A DNA stretch of 50,751 bases, from contig JACTMU010000052.1 in NCBI GenBank assembly GCA_014584465.1, positions 1 to 50,751 on the forward strand, read 5' to 3'. This DNA comes from Pseudomonadota bacterium (GTDB lineage: Bacteria; Bdellovibrionota; Bdellovibrionia; Bdellovibrionales; JACTMU01). This document shows positions 17,021-25,328 of this stretch, in pieces. The stretch's first letter is position 1; each line of letters begins with the position of its first letter. The position numbers were made by a program, and so were the translations under genes. The notes beneath the pieces were generated by a model. It saw only the letters and a program-made list of their open reading frames with translations, was not told where the DNA came from and searched no databases.

Positions 17021-18669
17021 GGCATTGTTCTCCGGTAACGCTGAAAGATCTGTTGAAGTTTTTTGGAAAGGAATTGGTATGGTCTGGTGTTGAAACCCTC
17101 TTCTTCCATAGTTTCGACCGTATGCATAATCCAAGCGTGAGTTTCGTCATGAAGAACGGAATCTTCATAGCCCATCTTCTTGGAGAGCCATGCTTCGACA
17201 TCCTTCAAATTGTACTGAGACAAGATTGAATCAATCTCGGAGCGATAGCGGTGATTCAAATGGTAGAGAGCATGGGCGATTTCATGATCTAGAGTTTTCA
17301 AATCCTGATCAAAAGTTGTTCCGATAAAATAGATATGATCACTGTCTCCGATCTTCTTGAACATCCTAATGAGGATTCGCTCATCTAAGGTAAGATTTGG
17401 AAACTTGCCCGCCAAGAAGGGTTGGATCACAGTTCCTGGAAAATTAAACCCATCCCAGAAGGTGTAGTAGTTTTTGATACTTGGGACATTGGATTTGTAC
17501 CATTTTCGAAATTCAGAACGGCTGAACACTTTGTCTTTGAACATCGGAGATTCGAAATGCTCCTGAAAGCGGACCAAAGACTTGGCCATCCTTCTTTGGT
17601 CATAGAATCGAAAGTGCAAAAGGTTGGGAAGAGGCATCGAGAGCACGCCTAGGTCTGCGATTTCGAAATTGCTTTTACCTTGAAGGTCGGAAAGTTCGGG
17701 TAAACGTGCTTTTCGGACCATCTTTGAAATCTCTTTTTCATCAAAGATGGTCTTGTTTGCGGTTTGATCCAAATCATGAGGGATCGTTCGTGTAGGTTTG
17801 TTCAGGATATCAGTGATGAGTTTGCGCATCAAAGTCCACTGATATCTTCGCCAAGAGTATCCGAGGAGTCTCACAGATTCCATTTCGAGTCGTTGAGCTA
17901 TTTGGTGCGTTCTATGATAGAGCTCCTCCTCAATTTGGAGTTCATCAATGAGCGATTTCTCGACGGATTCATGGATGATCAGAGGTTTTAGGACATTGAT
18001 GGATTCTTGATTATTGTCAAGACGGTAGTGATCTTGAATGGAGCGATCTATATATATCTTAAGGGGAGAGTTTTTGGAATAACCCGCCAACAGCGGTATG
18101 TCATACTCCCTGTTCAGAGTCACTCTAGACCAAATGGCATTGAAGGCCTCTTCCAAAACATGGCTTGAGGTATTAAAGTCCAAGGTTTCCTTTTTCATCG
18201 CAAGTACAAAGGAACGCCAGTTGATTTTCGAGGTCTTGAATATTTGTTTTTGGACTCGTAATGAGAGTTCTCGTGCATGAAGTTCTGAAACGCCAAGGCG
18301 TTTGGTGAACGCAGCCTCGAGAGATGCTTGAACCTTGAAGAAATTATCTAGGTCAACGAACTTTCCAGTTTCTGATACCCATCTTCGAGGTAGCTCGTCT
18401 GAAATTACTACAAGGTCACCTTTTTTGAAGTAGATGGACTTGAGTTGTCGTTCACGGCGGATATGAATTTTTTTTATGATGGCCATGTGGGAGTCAAGGA
18501 GAAAGTATGAAGAGTTTTCAGTGGGGACCGTTGGTTTTCGCGTAAGTAGAAACTCGGCAGAGATCTGATCCTCTGCGAAGAGAGATGAACATTTTTCACT
18601 CCCTAAACCGAAATGAGAGTGAAGTACGAGCATAAGCTCCACAAATAAGAACAAAAAGATACGTGCCAT
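17017..18669 (-). CDS. Putative exported zinc metallopeptidase, two-part protein
   Basis: 550 residues with a signal peptide (MARIFLFLFVELMLVLHSHF). The C-terminal half has HEIAH (462-466) inside LDHEIAHALYHLNHRY and a second acidic motif LHDETHAW (Glu near 509). This is the HExxH plus distal Glu pattern of gluzincin-type zinc peptidases. The middle part (about 195-275) holds a separate conserved-looking block, IPLLAGYSKN..IYIDRS.., then IIHESVEKSLIDEL and THQIAQRLE, whose His/Glu pattern could be a second metal site. The start ATG at 18669 follows AAGGA. A TTG at 18687 is a weaker option. It is the first gene of a two-gene operon with the ATP-grasp gene. Peptidase activity is inferred from motifs only. 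Confidence 0.68.
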   Translation of the reverse strand: MARIFLFLFVELMLVLHSHFGLGSEKCSSLFAEDQISAEFLLTRKPTVPTENSSYFLLDSHMAIIKKIHIRRERQLKSIYFKKGDLVVISDELPRRWVSETGKFVDLDNFFKVQASLEAAFTKRLGVSELHARELSLRVQKQIFKTSKINWRSFVLAMKKETLDFNTSSHVLEEAFNAIWSRVTLNREYDIPLLAGYSKNSPLKIYIDRSIQDHYRLDNNQESINVLKPLIIHESVEKSLIDELQIEEELYHRTHQIAQRLEMESVRLLGYSWRRYQWTLMRKLITDILNKPTRTIPHDLDQTANKTIFDEKEISKMVRKARLPELSDLQGKSNFEIADLGVLSMPLPNLLHFRFYDQRRMAKSLVRFQEHFESPMFKDKVFSRSEFRKWYKSNVPSIKNYYTFWDGFNFPGTVIQPFLAGKFPNLTLDERILIRMFKKIGDSDHIYFIGTTFDQDLKTLDHEIAHALYHLNHRYRSEIDSILSQYNLKDVEAWLSKKMGYEDSVLHDETHAWIMHTVETMEEEGFNTRPYQFLSKKLQQIFQRYRRTMP

Positions 18670-18842
18670 ATTTTTTTCCTTATGCAAACTTCAGACCATG
18701 TTGACTTTTGAGATCAACCTTTGCTCGTGGTCATAGACTACACCTTGGTATTGTTCGGTTTTGTAATGATATTATGAGAATATTTTTGGGATTTGTTTCT
18801 GGTATTTGGCTTTTTGAAGGAATTTCTTTCATGGATCTTTGA

Positions 18843-19266
18843 AAGATTTTCTTGAAGTCTCGAACACTCTTAACCCGAGCTTTGAAAAGTGGGAGAGTTG
18901 ATCTTTTTTACAAGAATAAACTTCCAATTGCGATTTTGGGGTTGACGCGGACGAGAGTCCAACACATTCGTGGGGAGAGAGTGTGGTCTACTTCTTGGTG
19001 TTTACAATGGAGAGAAGATCTTGGGTTTCATGGCTGCGAGCTTTCATGATGAAGGCAAGAAGCTGGGCGGGTTCACCTTTTGTCTCCACCCCTCTATTCA
19101 GGGTTTGGGCATTTCAACGATTGGCTATCGACTTCTGCTGGAGTATTTGAAAAAGAAGAGAGTTGAGAGCTTTAGAGGTGGAACCTCTCAACCCTCCATT
19201 AAGCATCTGGGATCCATAATGAAACGGGAGCATCGCTACACCCTCTTCATCAAATCCAAATCTTAG
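18843..19266 (+). pseudogene. GNAT acetyltransferase pseudogene
   Basis: Fragments of one GNAT-like protein lie in different frames. An N-terminal piece SLKDFLEVSNTLNPSFEKW ends in stops near 18894. A middle piece (FYKNKLPIAILGLTRTRVQHIR) sits in a second frame. A C-terminal piece from about 18970 (VYNGEKILGFMAASFHDEGKK..HPSIQGLGISTIGYRLLLEYLKKKRVESFRGG) sits in a third. The last carries the acetyl-CoA-binding Q-G-x-G-x-x pattern of the fold. At least two frameshifts are needed to join them, so the gene is dead. The C-terminal part alone would lack half the fold. Confidence 0.6.
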
Positions 19267-19653
19267 ATTCATAGATTGCGCTCCTCCTCGAGTCTTTTTC
19301 CAATGTCCGATCCGGGCACCAGCCAAAACATAGGCGTCTCATATTGATCGGGATCCTCTTTGTATCATTTGTGTCAGGCACGATTTGTGTCGAAGGGGTC
19401 GCGTGAATGGATTTGTGTTTGTCTCAAAATCAGACATTGAATCTTCAAGTTGCGTTTCAAAGTGAATGGTTGTGTAGAAATCTTTAAAATTATGTGGCGC
19501 GTTAGACAGAAATTGTGTACGATTCAATATAGTTGCCCGTATGCAGTGATTGCCTCGAACGAATTTTTCCTGTGCATACTTCACGTCATCTCCACTTCCA
19601 ATTGTTTTGATCCTTACATGACTTGGGCGTTTTCGAAGAAAGGAGACAAACGT
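19267..19653 (+). other. Non-coding gap upstream of the VWA lipoprotein gene
   Basis: About 390 bases without a convincing gene. A frame continuous with the downstream lipoprotein is open from 19450, but its translation (Cys, Phe and Ile rich, no signal pattern at its start) does not look like protein and has no ribosome site. I see no terminator or named RNA. The promoter of the lipoprotein gene must lie here, but I cannot place it confidently. Confidence 0.4.
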
Positions 19654-21117
19654 ATGAATTTCATGATGAAATGTGACTACGGTCAAAGGAACTGTCTCAA
19701 ATTGAGCAGTTTGATTCTTGTTGCAGCTTGGCTGACCAGCTGTAAAACCTCAGAGACTGAAAAGAAAGCTCTCGATCAGGTGTTTGATCCTCCACCAGAA
19801 GTTGTGGTGGTCGATGAATCTGATGAAGACAATGTATGTGTCGATTCGGTTGAAGAGAGTGAACCTACCAATGGCTCAGTTGATGGCGGATCGAGTTGTT
19901 ATCAACAAACATTCTACCAACCGCAGGCTGAAGAAACGACCAAGAAGGTCGATGTTCTCTTTGTCACGGACACCTCTGGATCATTGAGAGAAGAGCGTCC
20001 ATCCATCGCCCGAGAAATCGGGGCCTTTGTGGATGAGCTCCCACAAGATGTCGATTATCAGATGGCCGTGATGTTGGCGCATGGAAGCCGAGGTTCAGGG
20101 TCTGGAAAACTCTGGAAGTACAAAAATGATCGACATGTTTTGGCTTCATCTGAGATGAGTTTCGATGAGATTCGAGATCAGCTAGTTTACAAATTGACCA
20201 ATGTTCGAACGGACAGCCACTCCGATGGTGGAGAGGAGGGCCTATACTCTTTGAATCGTGCTCTCGATCATGGAATGTTGACGGCAGCTCGGGCGCATGG
20301 TTTCTTTCGACCCGATGCGGCTCTTGCCGTGATTTTCATTGCCGACGAAAACGACATTTGTGCCCGATATCCTGATGGAGTGACGCCTGAACCTGACCCA
20401 CAGGGTAAGGAAGGACCTGCTTTTGAGCGAGATTGTGGCAACATCTTGGCAGAGTCTCTCTATGGAAGATTGAAAGAACTTCAAGGTGATCGACCTCTTA
20501 TGATTGCAGGAATCTTGTACAATGAGAACTCTGTGATTCCTCAAGGGGGAGAAAATGAGATTGGATACGGATATCTGGATCTCATCCGGCTTGCTCAAGG
20601 GATTTCGATTGATCTGAGCGGTCAACGTTTTCATGAGGGTCTTGAAGCAATCGGTGCTCTTGTAAATAAGAAACTTACACTCAGAAGCCGGTTTCCTATT
20701 GAATACAGCAACATTGATTCGATCAACATGAGTGTGAAGGTGGATGGTGTCGAGGTTCCGTTTGAATATCTCGCTGAGACCAACGAAGTCCATTTGACGG
20801 ATGATCTTGGGAAAGAAGGATCTGAGATTTTAATCACCTATTGTGTAAAAGTGGAGCAGATTCTTGATCCACCTGTGAGCTCAGATGATTCTGCGGGGGG
20901 ATCCGTCGGAGATGAACCTGCCGATACGACAGTGGGTGATGGTGGTGCGGGGGGCTCCACAACAGATCCAGTCCTTGAGGATCCACCTCCGCCTACATCA
21001 GACAGTGGTGGAACATCTCCTACTGTAGGAACTGAACCAAACGATGTGCCCTTCCAAGAGCCTGTCGATGAAGATGGTGATGGAATCGATGACTACACGG
21101 GCGAGGTGTTGCTGTAA
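19654..21117 (+). CDS. VWA-domain lipoprotein
   Basis: 487 residues. A signal sequence ending in the lipobox LTSC (near residue 25) is followed by an acidic linker and a von Willebrand factor A-like domain (about 85-330). The metal-ion-dependent adhesion motif is seen as DTSGS in VDVLFVTDTSGSL, with later Asp-rich loops such as IFIADENDIC. The last 100 residues are a low-complexity Gly/Asp/Ser/Pro tail ending DEDGDGIDD, which resembles thrombospondin type 3 calcium-binding repeats. The start ATG at 19654 has AAAGGAG 10 bases upstream. It is probably surface or periplasm exposed and protein-binding; the partner is unknown. Confidence 0.8.
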   Translation: MNFMMKCDYGQRNCLKLSSLILVAAWLTSCKTSETEKKALDQVFDPPPEVVVVDESDEDNVCVDSVEESEPTNGSVDGGSSCYQQTFYQPQAEETTKKVDVLFVTDTSGSLREERPSIAREIGAFVDELPQDVDYQMAVMLAHGSRGSGSGKLWKYKNDRHVLASSEMSFDEIRDQLVYKLTNVRTDSHSDGGEEGLYSLNRALDHGMLTAARAHGFFRPDAALAVIFIADENDICARYPDGVTPEPDPQGKEGPAFERDCGNILAESLYGRLKELQGDRPLMIAGILYNENSVIPQGGENEIGYGYLDLIRLAQGISIDLSGQRFHEGLEAIGALVNKKLTLRSRFPIEYSNIDSINMSVKVDGVEVPFEYLAETNEVHLTDDLGKEGSEILITYCVKVEQILDPPVSSDDSAGGSVGDEPADTTVGDGGAGGSTTDPVLEDPPPPTSDSGGTSPTVGTEPNDVPFQEPVDEDGDGIDDYTGEVLL

Positions 21118-21127
21118 TTGGCTCACG

Positions 21128-22435
21128 CTAGAAGTAGTAGGAGGAGCCTACGAGAAAGGCGAAGGTCTGAAAGGATTTTGGGAGCACACGGATTGCCTGA
21201 TTCAGATGTTGTGTGCTCTCACCGCGCCCTCCGGTGTAGTATCCTCCCAGTGTCACGCTCACCGCATCGCTTGTGAAGATGGCGAGATTGGCTGAAAAGC
21301 CCCACATGTCCACATGGTCTCCCTGACGCTCTTCTTTGTTGTGGTCAATTTTAGGTGTTGACGAGAAATTGGTGTAGATTCCCAACCGCATACGGAGCCA
21401 ATCGTAGAGGTGGTATTCAAAGCCAAGGGCTCCGTTCCACACTTCGTTGTGAACAATGTTTTCACCGGCTTGAATCAGATCAATGTCAGTGTAATTTTCG
21501 GGTGCGTAATGTGATAGATCCATTGAGAGGGTCCATGCCTTTGGAATTTCGTAAGCAATGCCAATGGCCGCGCGTGCAGGTATGCGTGTTTCTGAATCAA
21601 TGCCCGTTTCACTCAGAACCGCTTTGGTGTAGGGATCGGTCTTGATTTGAGCACTGTAGTAGCTTCCTGACCCGCTCACCTCAAGGGACGGGAATCGGTA
21701 GGAAACCCCCATGGTCCATCGAGGTGCAATCCTTCGATGGTATCCCAGAATGTAGAGAATGGAGTTGTTGTGAAAGGTTTTTTCCTCCACGTACATATCA
21801 CCGGCAGAGGGTCCAAAAGAGAGGTCATTGAGGGTGCGTACCAAATTGCGGGAGGTGTAGTACATGGTGAGGCCGACGCTGTCCTCGGCCGTCAAATTGA
21901 GTGCAAGTGTTCCCCCAACCCAAAGAGATTCATCGATGAGGTTAAGGTATGAGGTGTTTGTTCCATCGGCGAAAATCTCTCCGGCGAAGTACTCATAGTC
22001 CGGAACGAGAATGGAGATGCCAAAGGCAAAGTGGCCGAGAGAGGCGATGCTTCCACTTGCAGCCGGAATGGACTTGAATGCACCACGATTGACTCGAAAT
22101 GGGGCTGAGGAAAAATCTTGATCGACACCATAATCGATCTCGTACTTGTGATAGACGTTGATGGCTGCGGAGAGACTTCGACCATGCATCAAGGCTAAGG
22201 CGGCAGGGTTGTAGAAAGAGCAGCCGCCAGGATCGTTGGTGAGGGCGGTGAAGGCTCCACCCATACCGGCTGCGCGGTCACCAATGAGGATGGAGTTGTA
22301 GTTGGAAAATGCAGCCCATCCAAAGTGAGGATCCAAGAGAATGCATAAGTTGCATAAGAGGATGAGTGCAAAAAAAGTAGATCGTAGGCTTTGATGAGGT
22401 AACTCTCTCAGATCACATTTTCTCCCTCTGTCCAT
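21128..22435 (-). CDS. OMPP1/FadL/TodX-type outer-membrane transport protein
   Basis: A 435-residue beta-barrel precursor. Family hallmarks are the post-signal segment SILIGDRAAGMGGAFTALTNDPGGCSFYNPAALA (the N-terminal hatch with its NPA motif), a series of amphipathic strands with periodic Tyr/Trp, and a C-terminal aromatic end (FLVGSSYYF). FadL-type proteins move hydrophobic compounds such as long-chain fatty acids across the outer membrane. The signal peptide is STFFALILLCNLCILLDPHFGWA; an N-terminal extension of about 17 basic residues precedes it, so the true start could be internal. The gene is divergent from the M50 protease gene and converges with the VWA lipoprotein gene 10 bases away. 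Confidence 0.85.
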   Translation of the reverse strand: MDRGRKCDLRELPHQSLRSTFFALILLCNLCILLDPHFGWAAFSNYNSILIGDRAAGMGGAFTALTNDPGGCSFYNPAALALMHGRSLSAAINVYHKYEIDYGVDQDFSSAPFRVNRGAFKSIPAASGSIASLGHFAFGISILVPDYEYFAGEIFADGTNTSYLNLIDESLWVGGTLALNLTAEDSVGLTMYYTSRNLVRTLNDLSFGPSAGDMYVEEKTFHNNSILYILGYHRRIAPRWTMGVSYRFPSLEVSGSGSYYSAQIKTDPYTKAVLSETGIDSETRIPARAAIGIAYEIPKAWTLSMDLSHYAPENYTDIDLIQAGENIVHNEVWNGALGFEYHLYDWLRMRLGIYTNFSSTPKIDHNKEERQGDHVDMWGFSANLAIFTSDAVSVTLGGYYTGGRGESTQHLNQAIRVLPKSFQTFAFLVGSSYYF

Positions 22436-22550
22436 AGATTTAGCATGAAGCGTGTTTTGGTCTTGTCAATAGGCGAGTTTGAGCCCCGGGGTCAATTCAT
22501 CACTTAGTGACGGCAAATTCTGGACAAAAGGGCAAGAGGGCGCTATTTTG

Positions 22551-23204
22551 ATGGCCATGCAAACCAATTGGGCCTATGTCGGAATCAATTATGTCACACT
22601 TCTTTTTGCGCTCTGTTTTCATGAGTTTGCGCATGGATGGGTGGCGAAGAAGCGAGGGGATCGAACGGCAGAGCTGTTAGGAAGGCTCACGCTTAATCCT
22701 GTGGCGCATGCCGATTTGATTGGCACCGTGGTTCTTCCTCTTATGGGAATGATTTTTCAACCAGCCTTCTTTCTCTTTGGTTGGGCCAAGCCGGTTCCCG
22801 TGAGTGAAAGAAATTTGAAAAACCCACGAGCCGATCTCTTTTGGATTGCGGCGGCGGGGCCGCTCTCCAATCTGATCCTTGGATCTCTGGGTATTTTTTT
22901 GTTTGTGGCGGCAGGCAGATACAGCTTCACAGATGGAGCACTTCTTGCATTTCTCCAATCCTTTGTGGGGATCAATTTCGCATTGGCCTTTTTTAATTTG
23001 ATTCCCATTCATCCACTCGATGGCGGTAAGATTCTTGCGAGATTTCTTCCTGAAAAGATCAATGAGAAATTAGAAACCCATCAATCACTTTTGAGTATGT
23101 TTCTTCTGGTCCTCTTTGTCTCTGGAGGTGTTGGGATGCTCATTCGACCGCCCATTCTCTTTTCCATTCGCACCATAGAATCTTTGGCAAGGAGTCTCTT
23201 TTGA
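22551..23204 (+). CDS. Site-2-type membrane metalloprotease (M50)
   Basis: About 217 residues with five or six hydrophobic segments. The zinc motif HEFAH (FALCFHEFAHGWVAKKRGD) lies in the first membrane helix, and the third ligand lies in the NLIPIHPLDGGKI motif near residue 160. Both are diagnostic of M50 proteases, which cut substrates inside the membrane. The short length with no PDZ domain fits the YwhC/Rv-type small subgroup. The start is ATG 22551 or 22557. It overlaps the following trpS start by 4 bases (TTGA), so it is translationally coupled to the trpS-scpA-scpB genes. Confidence 0.9.
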   Translation: MAMQTNWAYVGINYVTLLFALCFHEFAHGWVAKKRGDRTAELLGRLTLNPVAHADLIGTVVLPLMGMIFQPAFFLFGWAKPVPVSERNLKNPRADLFWIAAAGPLSNLILGSLGIFLFVAAGRYSFTDGALLAFLQSFVGINFALAFFNLIPIHPLDGGKILARFLPEKINEKLETHQSLLSMFLLVLFVSGGVGMLIRPPILFSIRTIESLARSLF

Positions 23205-24214
23205 ATCATTCTAAGAAAGGTGAGGGAGCCGCCCGCCCACGAGTGATGAGCGGCATTCGAGTCACTGGTCCTGCGCACATTGGAAACTTTTTCGGGGCCA
23301 TTCGCAATTGGATAGATCTTCAAAATCACTATGAGTGCTATTTTGGTGTGATGGACTGGCATGGAATGACCACCAAGTTTACCGAGAGCTCGATGATGAA
23401 TGAGTGGACCAGGGACCTCATGGCCGATCTGGTCGCTTGGGGGGTTGATGTTGAAAAGAGTGTTCTCTACGTGCAAAGCCAGGTCCCAGAGACCCTTGAG
23501 CTTTTGATGATCTTGTCCAACATTGCGCCTCTGGGTGCCCTTGAGAGGGTGACCACTTGGAAGGATGCGATCGAGGAGGCCAAAGCGACGGACACCTACA
23601 ATCTGGGGCGATTTGCCTACCCTGTCTTGCAGACCGCAGACATTGCCCTGTTTCGTGGAACGGTTGTGCCTGTAGGAAAGGACCAGGTGGCCCATCTTGA
23701 GCTCTGTCGGGAGATCGTGAGAAAGTTCAATCGTATCTACAAAGGGGCACTTCCTGAGCCTGATCCTCTCTTGACGGAGACCCCCTTGGTTGTGGGGACC
23801 GACGGGAGAAAGATGTCCAAATCCTATGGCAATGTCCTTCATTTGACGGAAGAGAGGTCCACTCTTGAGAAGATCGTGAAGAAGATGATGACAGATCCAC
23901 AACGTGTTCGACGCAATGACCCAGGAAATCCTGAGGTCTGCCCGGTCTACTCCTACCACAAGCTCTTTACGGGCGATGAAGAGCGTCAAACTATTGAAGT
24001 GGGTTGTCGAAGCGCTGGCATTGGTTGTGGGGACTGCAAAGCCATTTTGGTGGCCAGAATCGAGGAGAGGCAAGCTCAGCCTCGAGAACGAAAAAAAGAG
24101 TTGTTGAACAATAAGGGAGCTCTTGATTCAATCATCTCCAAGGGAAATGCAAGGGCGCGTGAGGAGGCTCAGAAGACCTTAAGCGACGTGCGTGCCTGGA
24201 TGAGATGGAGGTAG
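23201..24214 (+). CDS. trpS: Tryptophanyl-tRNA synthetase
   Basis: Class I synthetase of 337 residues that charges tRNA-Trp. Seen are SGIRVTGPAHIGNFFGAIRNW (HIGH-type motif HIGN), the Trp-binding region PVLQTADIALFRGTVVPVGKDQVAHLEL, the KMSKS loop (GRKMSKSYGN) and the C-terminal CRSAGIGCGDCK segment common in this enzyme. The start is the TTG at 23201, because AAGGAG lies 6 bases upstream and the codon overlaps the protease stop. The ATG at 23246 (MSGIRVTG) lacks a comparable site. Length is typical of bacterial TrpS. Confidence 0.95.
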   Translation: MNHSKKGEGAARPRVMSGIRVTGPAHIGNFFGAIRNWIDLQNHYECYFGVMDWHGMTTKFTESSMMNEWTRDLMADLVAWGVDVEKSVLYVQSQVPETLELLMILSNIAPLGALERVTTWKDAIEEAKATDTYNLGRFAYPVLQTADIALFRGTVVPVGKDQVAHLELCREIVRKFNRIYKGALPEPDPLLTETPLVVGTDGRKMSKSYGNVLHLTEERSTLEKIVKKMMTDPQRVRRNDPGNPEVCPVYSYHKLFTGDEERQTIEVGCRSAGIGCGDCKAILVARIEERQAQPRERKKELLNNKGALDSIISKGNARAREEAQKTLSDVRAWMRWR

Positions 24215-24215
24215 A

Positions 24216-25328
24216 TTGGCTCTTCATGTTCAACTTCCTAAATTTGAAGGTCCTTTAGGACTTCTCCTCTACCTGATTCGTAAGGAGGAGATGGACATCT
24301 TTGACATCAACATCGTGGAAATTACGCGCCAGTATCTCGATGCCATTCAATTGATGAAGGATCTTGACCTTGAAGTGGCAGGAGAGTTTGTGGCTATGGC
24401 CGCCACCTTGATTCACATTAAGTCGAAGATGCTGCTTCCTCAGTACAATGAACTAGGTGAAGAGATCGAGGCTGAGGATCCACGGCGTGAACTTGTCCAA
24501 AAGCTTTTGGAGTATGAGAAGTTTCAAGAGGCCTCCAAGCTCCTCTATGAGAGACCTCTCTTGGGTCGCGACATTTGGGCACGATCACAAAAGATCGATT
24601 TTGATGTGGAGGAGGAGGTTGTACTTGATGAAGGCGGTCTCTTCTCGTTGATCTCGGCCTATCGAACGTTGATGAGGGCCATGGCCAAGAAGATTCATCA
24701 TGTTGCAGCTAAGGGGCAATCCATTGCCGGCCGAATTCTTGAAATTCGTGGACGCTTTCGAGTGGGAGAACGAATTCGTTTTACTGATCTTTTTCGATCT
24801 CATGAGGGGGTTGCCCAGACGGTGCTGATCACCTTTCTCTCGATTTTGGAATTGAGCAAGCTTGGGTTTATCTCGCTTTTTCAAAGCGAGCCTCTGGGAA
24901 TGATCTACATCGACACAAAAAAAGATGTTGAAGGCAATGTGATCTCTCAGGTTGAAGAGTTTGATTCTCGACAAGCCGACCAAGTTATCGATCACATAAT
25001 GGAGGATGCTCAAGCCGAGCATGACCATCAGATGCGCGAGGAGAGCGCATTTTTCGGTCATGCATCTGGAGATGATGAATTTCTCACGGGTGAGACCGAA
25101 CAGGAGGAGGCTCCTGAGAATGAGTTGATTGCACCTGCGACCGATGAGGAGATTTTTGCAGCCGAGATGGAAGATCTTGGAAAATATGGTGAGTCGATCG
25201 AAAACGTCGAAAAGAGTGCGACAGAGGCCGAAGATCAGAGAGATGAAATTGTGGCCTATCCAACGGAGATGGATGACACGGATGAGATGGATTTCGATCA
25301 GGAAGGGGATGAGTGGGAATGGACGTAG
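24216..25328 (+). CDS. scpA: Segregation and condensation protein A (kleisin), with long acidic tail
   Basis: A 370-residue ScpA, the kleisin subunit that joins SMC heads with ScpB in chromosome condensation. The N-terminal KFEGPLGLLLYLIRKEEMDIFDINIVEIT and the middle VAGEFVAMAATLIHIKSKMLLP match the family closely. The C-terminal winged-helix region includes FLSILELSKLGFISLFQSEPLG. Beyond about residue 250 there is an extra tail of some 110 residues rich in Glu and Asp, which most ScpA proteins (about 250 residues) lack. It starts at TTG 24216, one base after the trpS stop, with GGAGG inside the trpS end. It overlaps scpB by 16 bases. Confidence 0.93.
   Translation: MALHVQLPKFEGPLGLLLYLIRKEEMDIFDINIVEITRQYLDAIQLMKDLDLEVAGEFVAMAATLIHIKSKMLLPQYNELGEEIEAEDPRRELVQKLLEYEKFQEASKLLYERPLLGRDIWARSQKIDFDVEEEVVLDEGGLFSLISAYRTLMRAMAKKIHHVAAKGQSIAGRILEIRGRFRVGERIRFTDLFRSHEGVAQTVLITFLSILELSKLGFISLFQSEPLGMIYIDTKKDVEGNVISQVEEFDSRQADQVIDHIMEDAQAEHDHQMREESAFFGHASGDDEFLTGETEQEEAPENELIAPATDEEIFAAEMEDLGKYGESIENVEKSATEAEDQRDEIVAYPTEMDDTDEMDFDQEGDEWEWT

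Noticed and set aside
17017-18669. A membrane-embedded M50-type protease for the HEIAH protein
   Set aside because: No hydrophobic segments surround the motif; the spacing to the second Glu fits a soluble gluzincin-like peptidase.
19450-19653. Extending the VWA lipoprotein to an upstream start at 19450
   Set aside because: The extension has no ribosome site, looks unlike protein, and would place the signal peptide and lipobox far inside.
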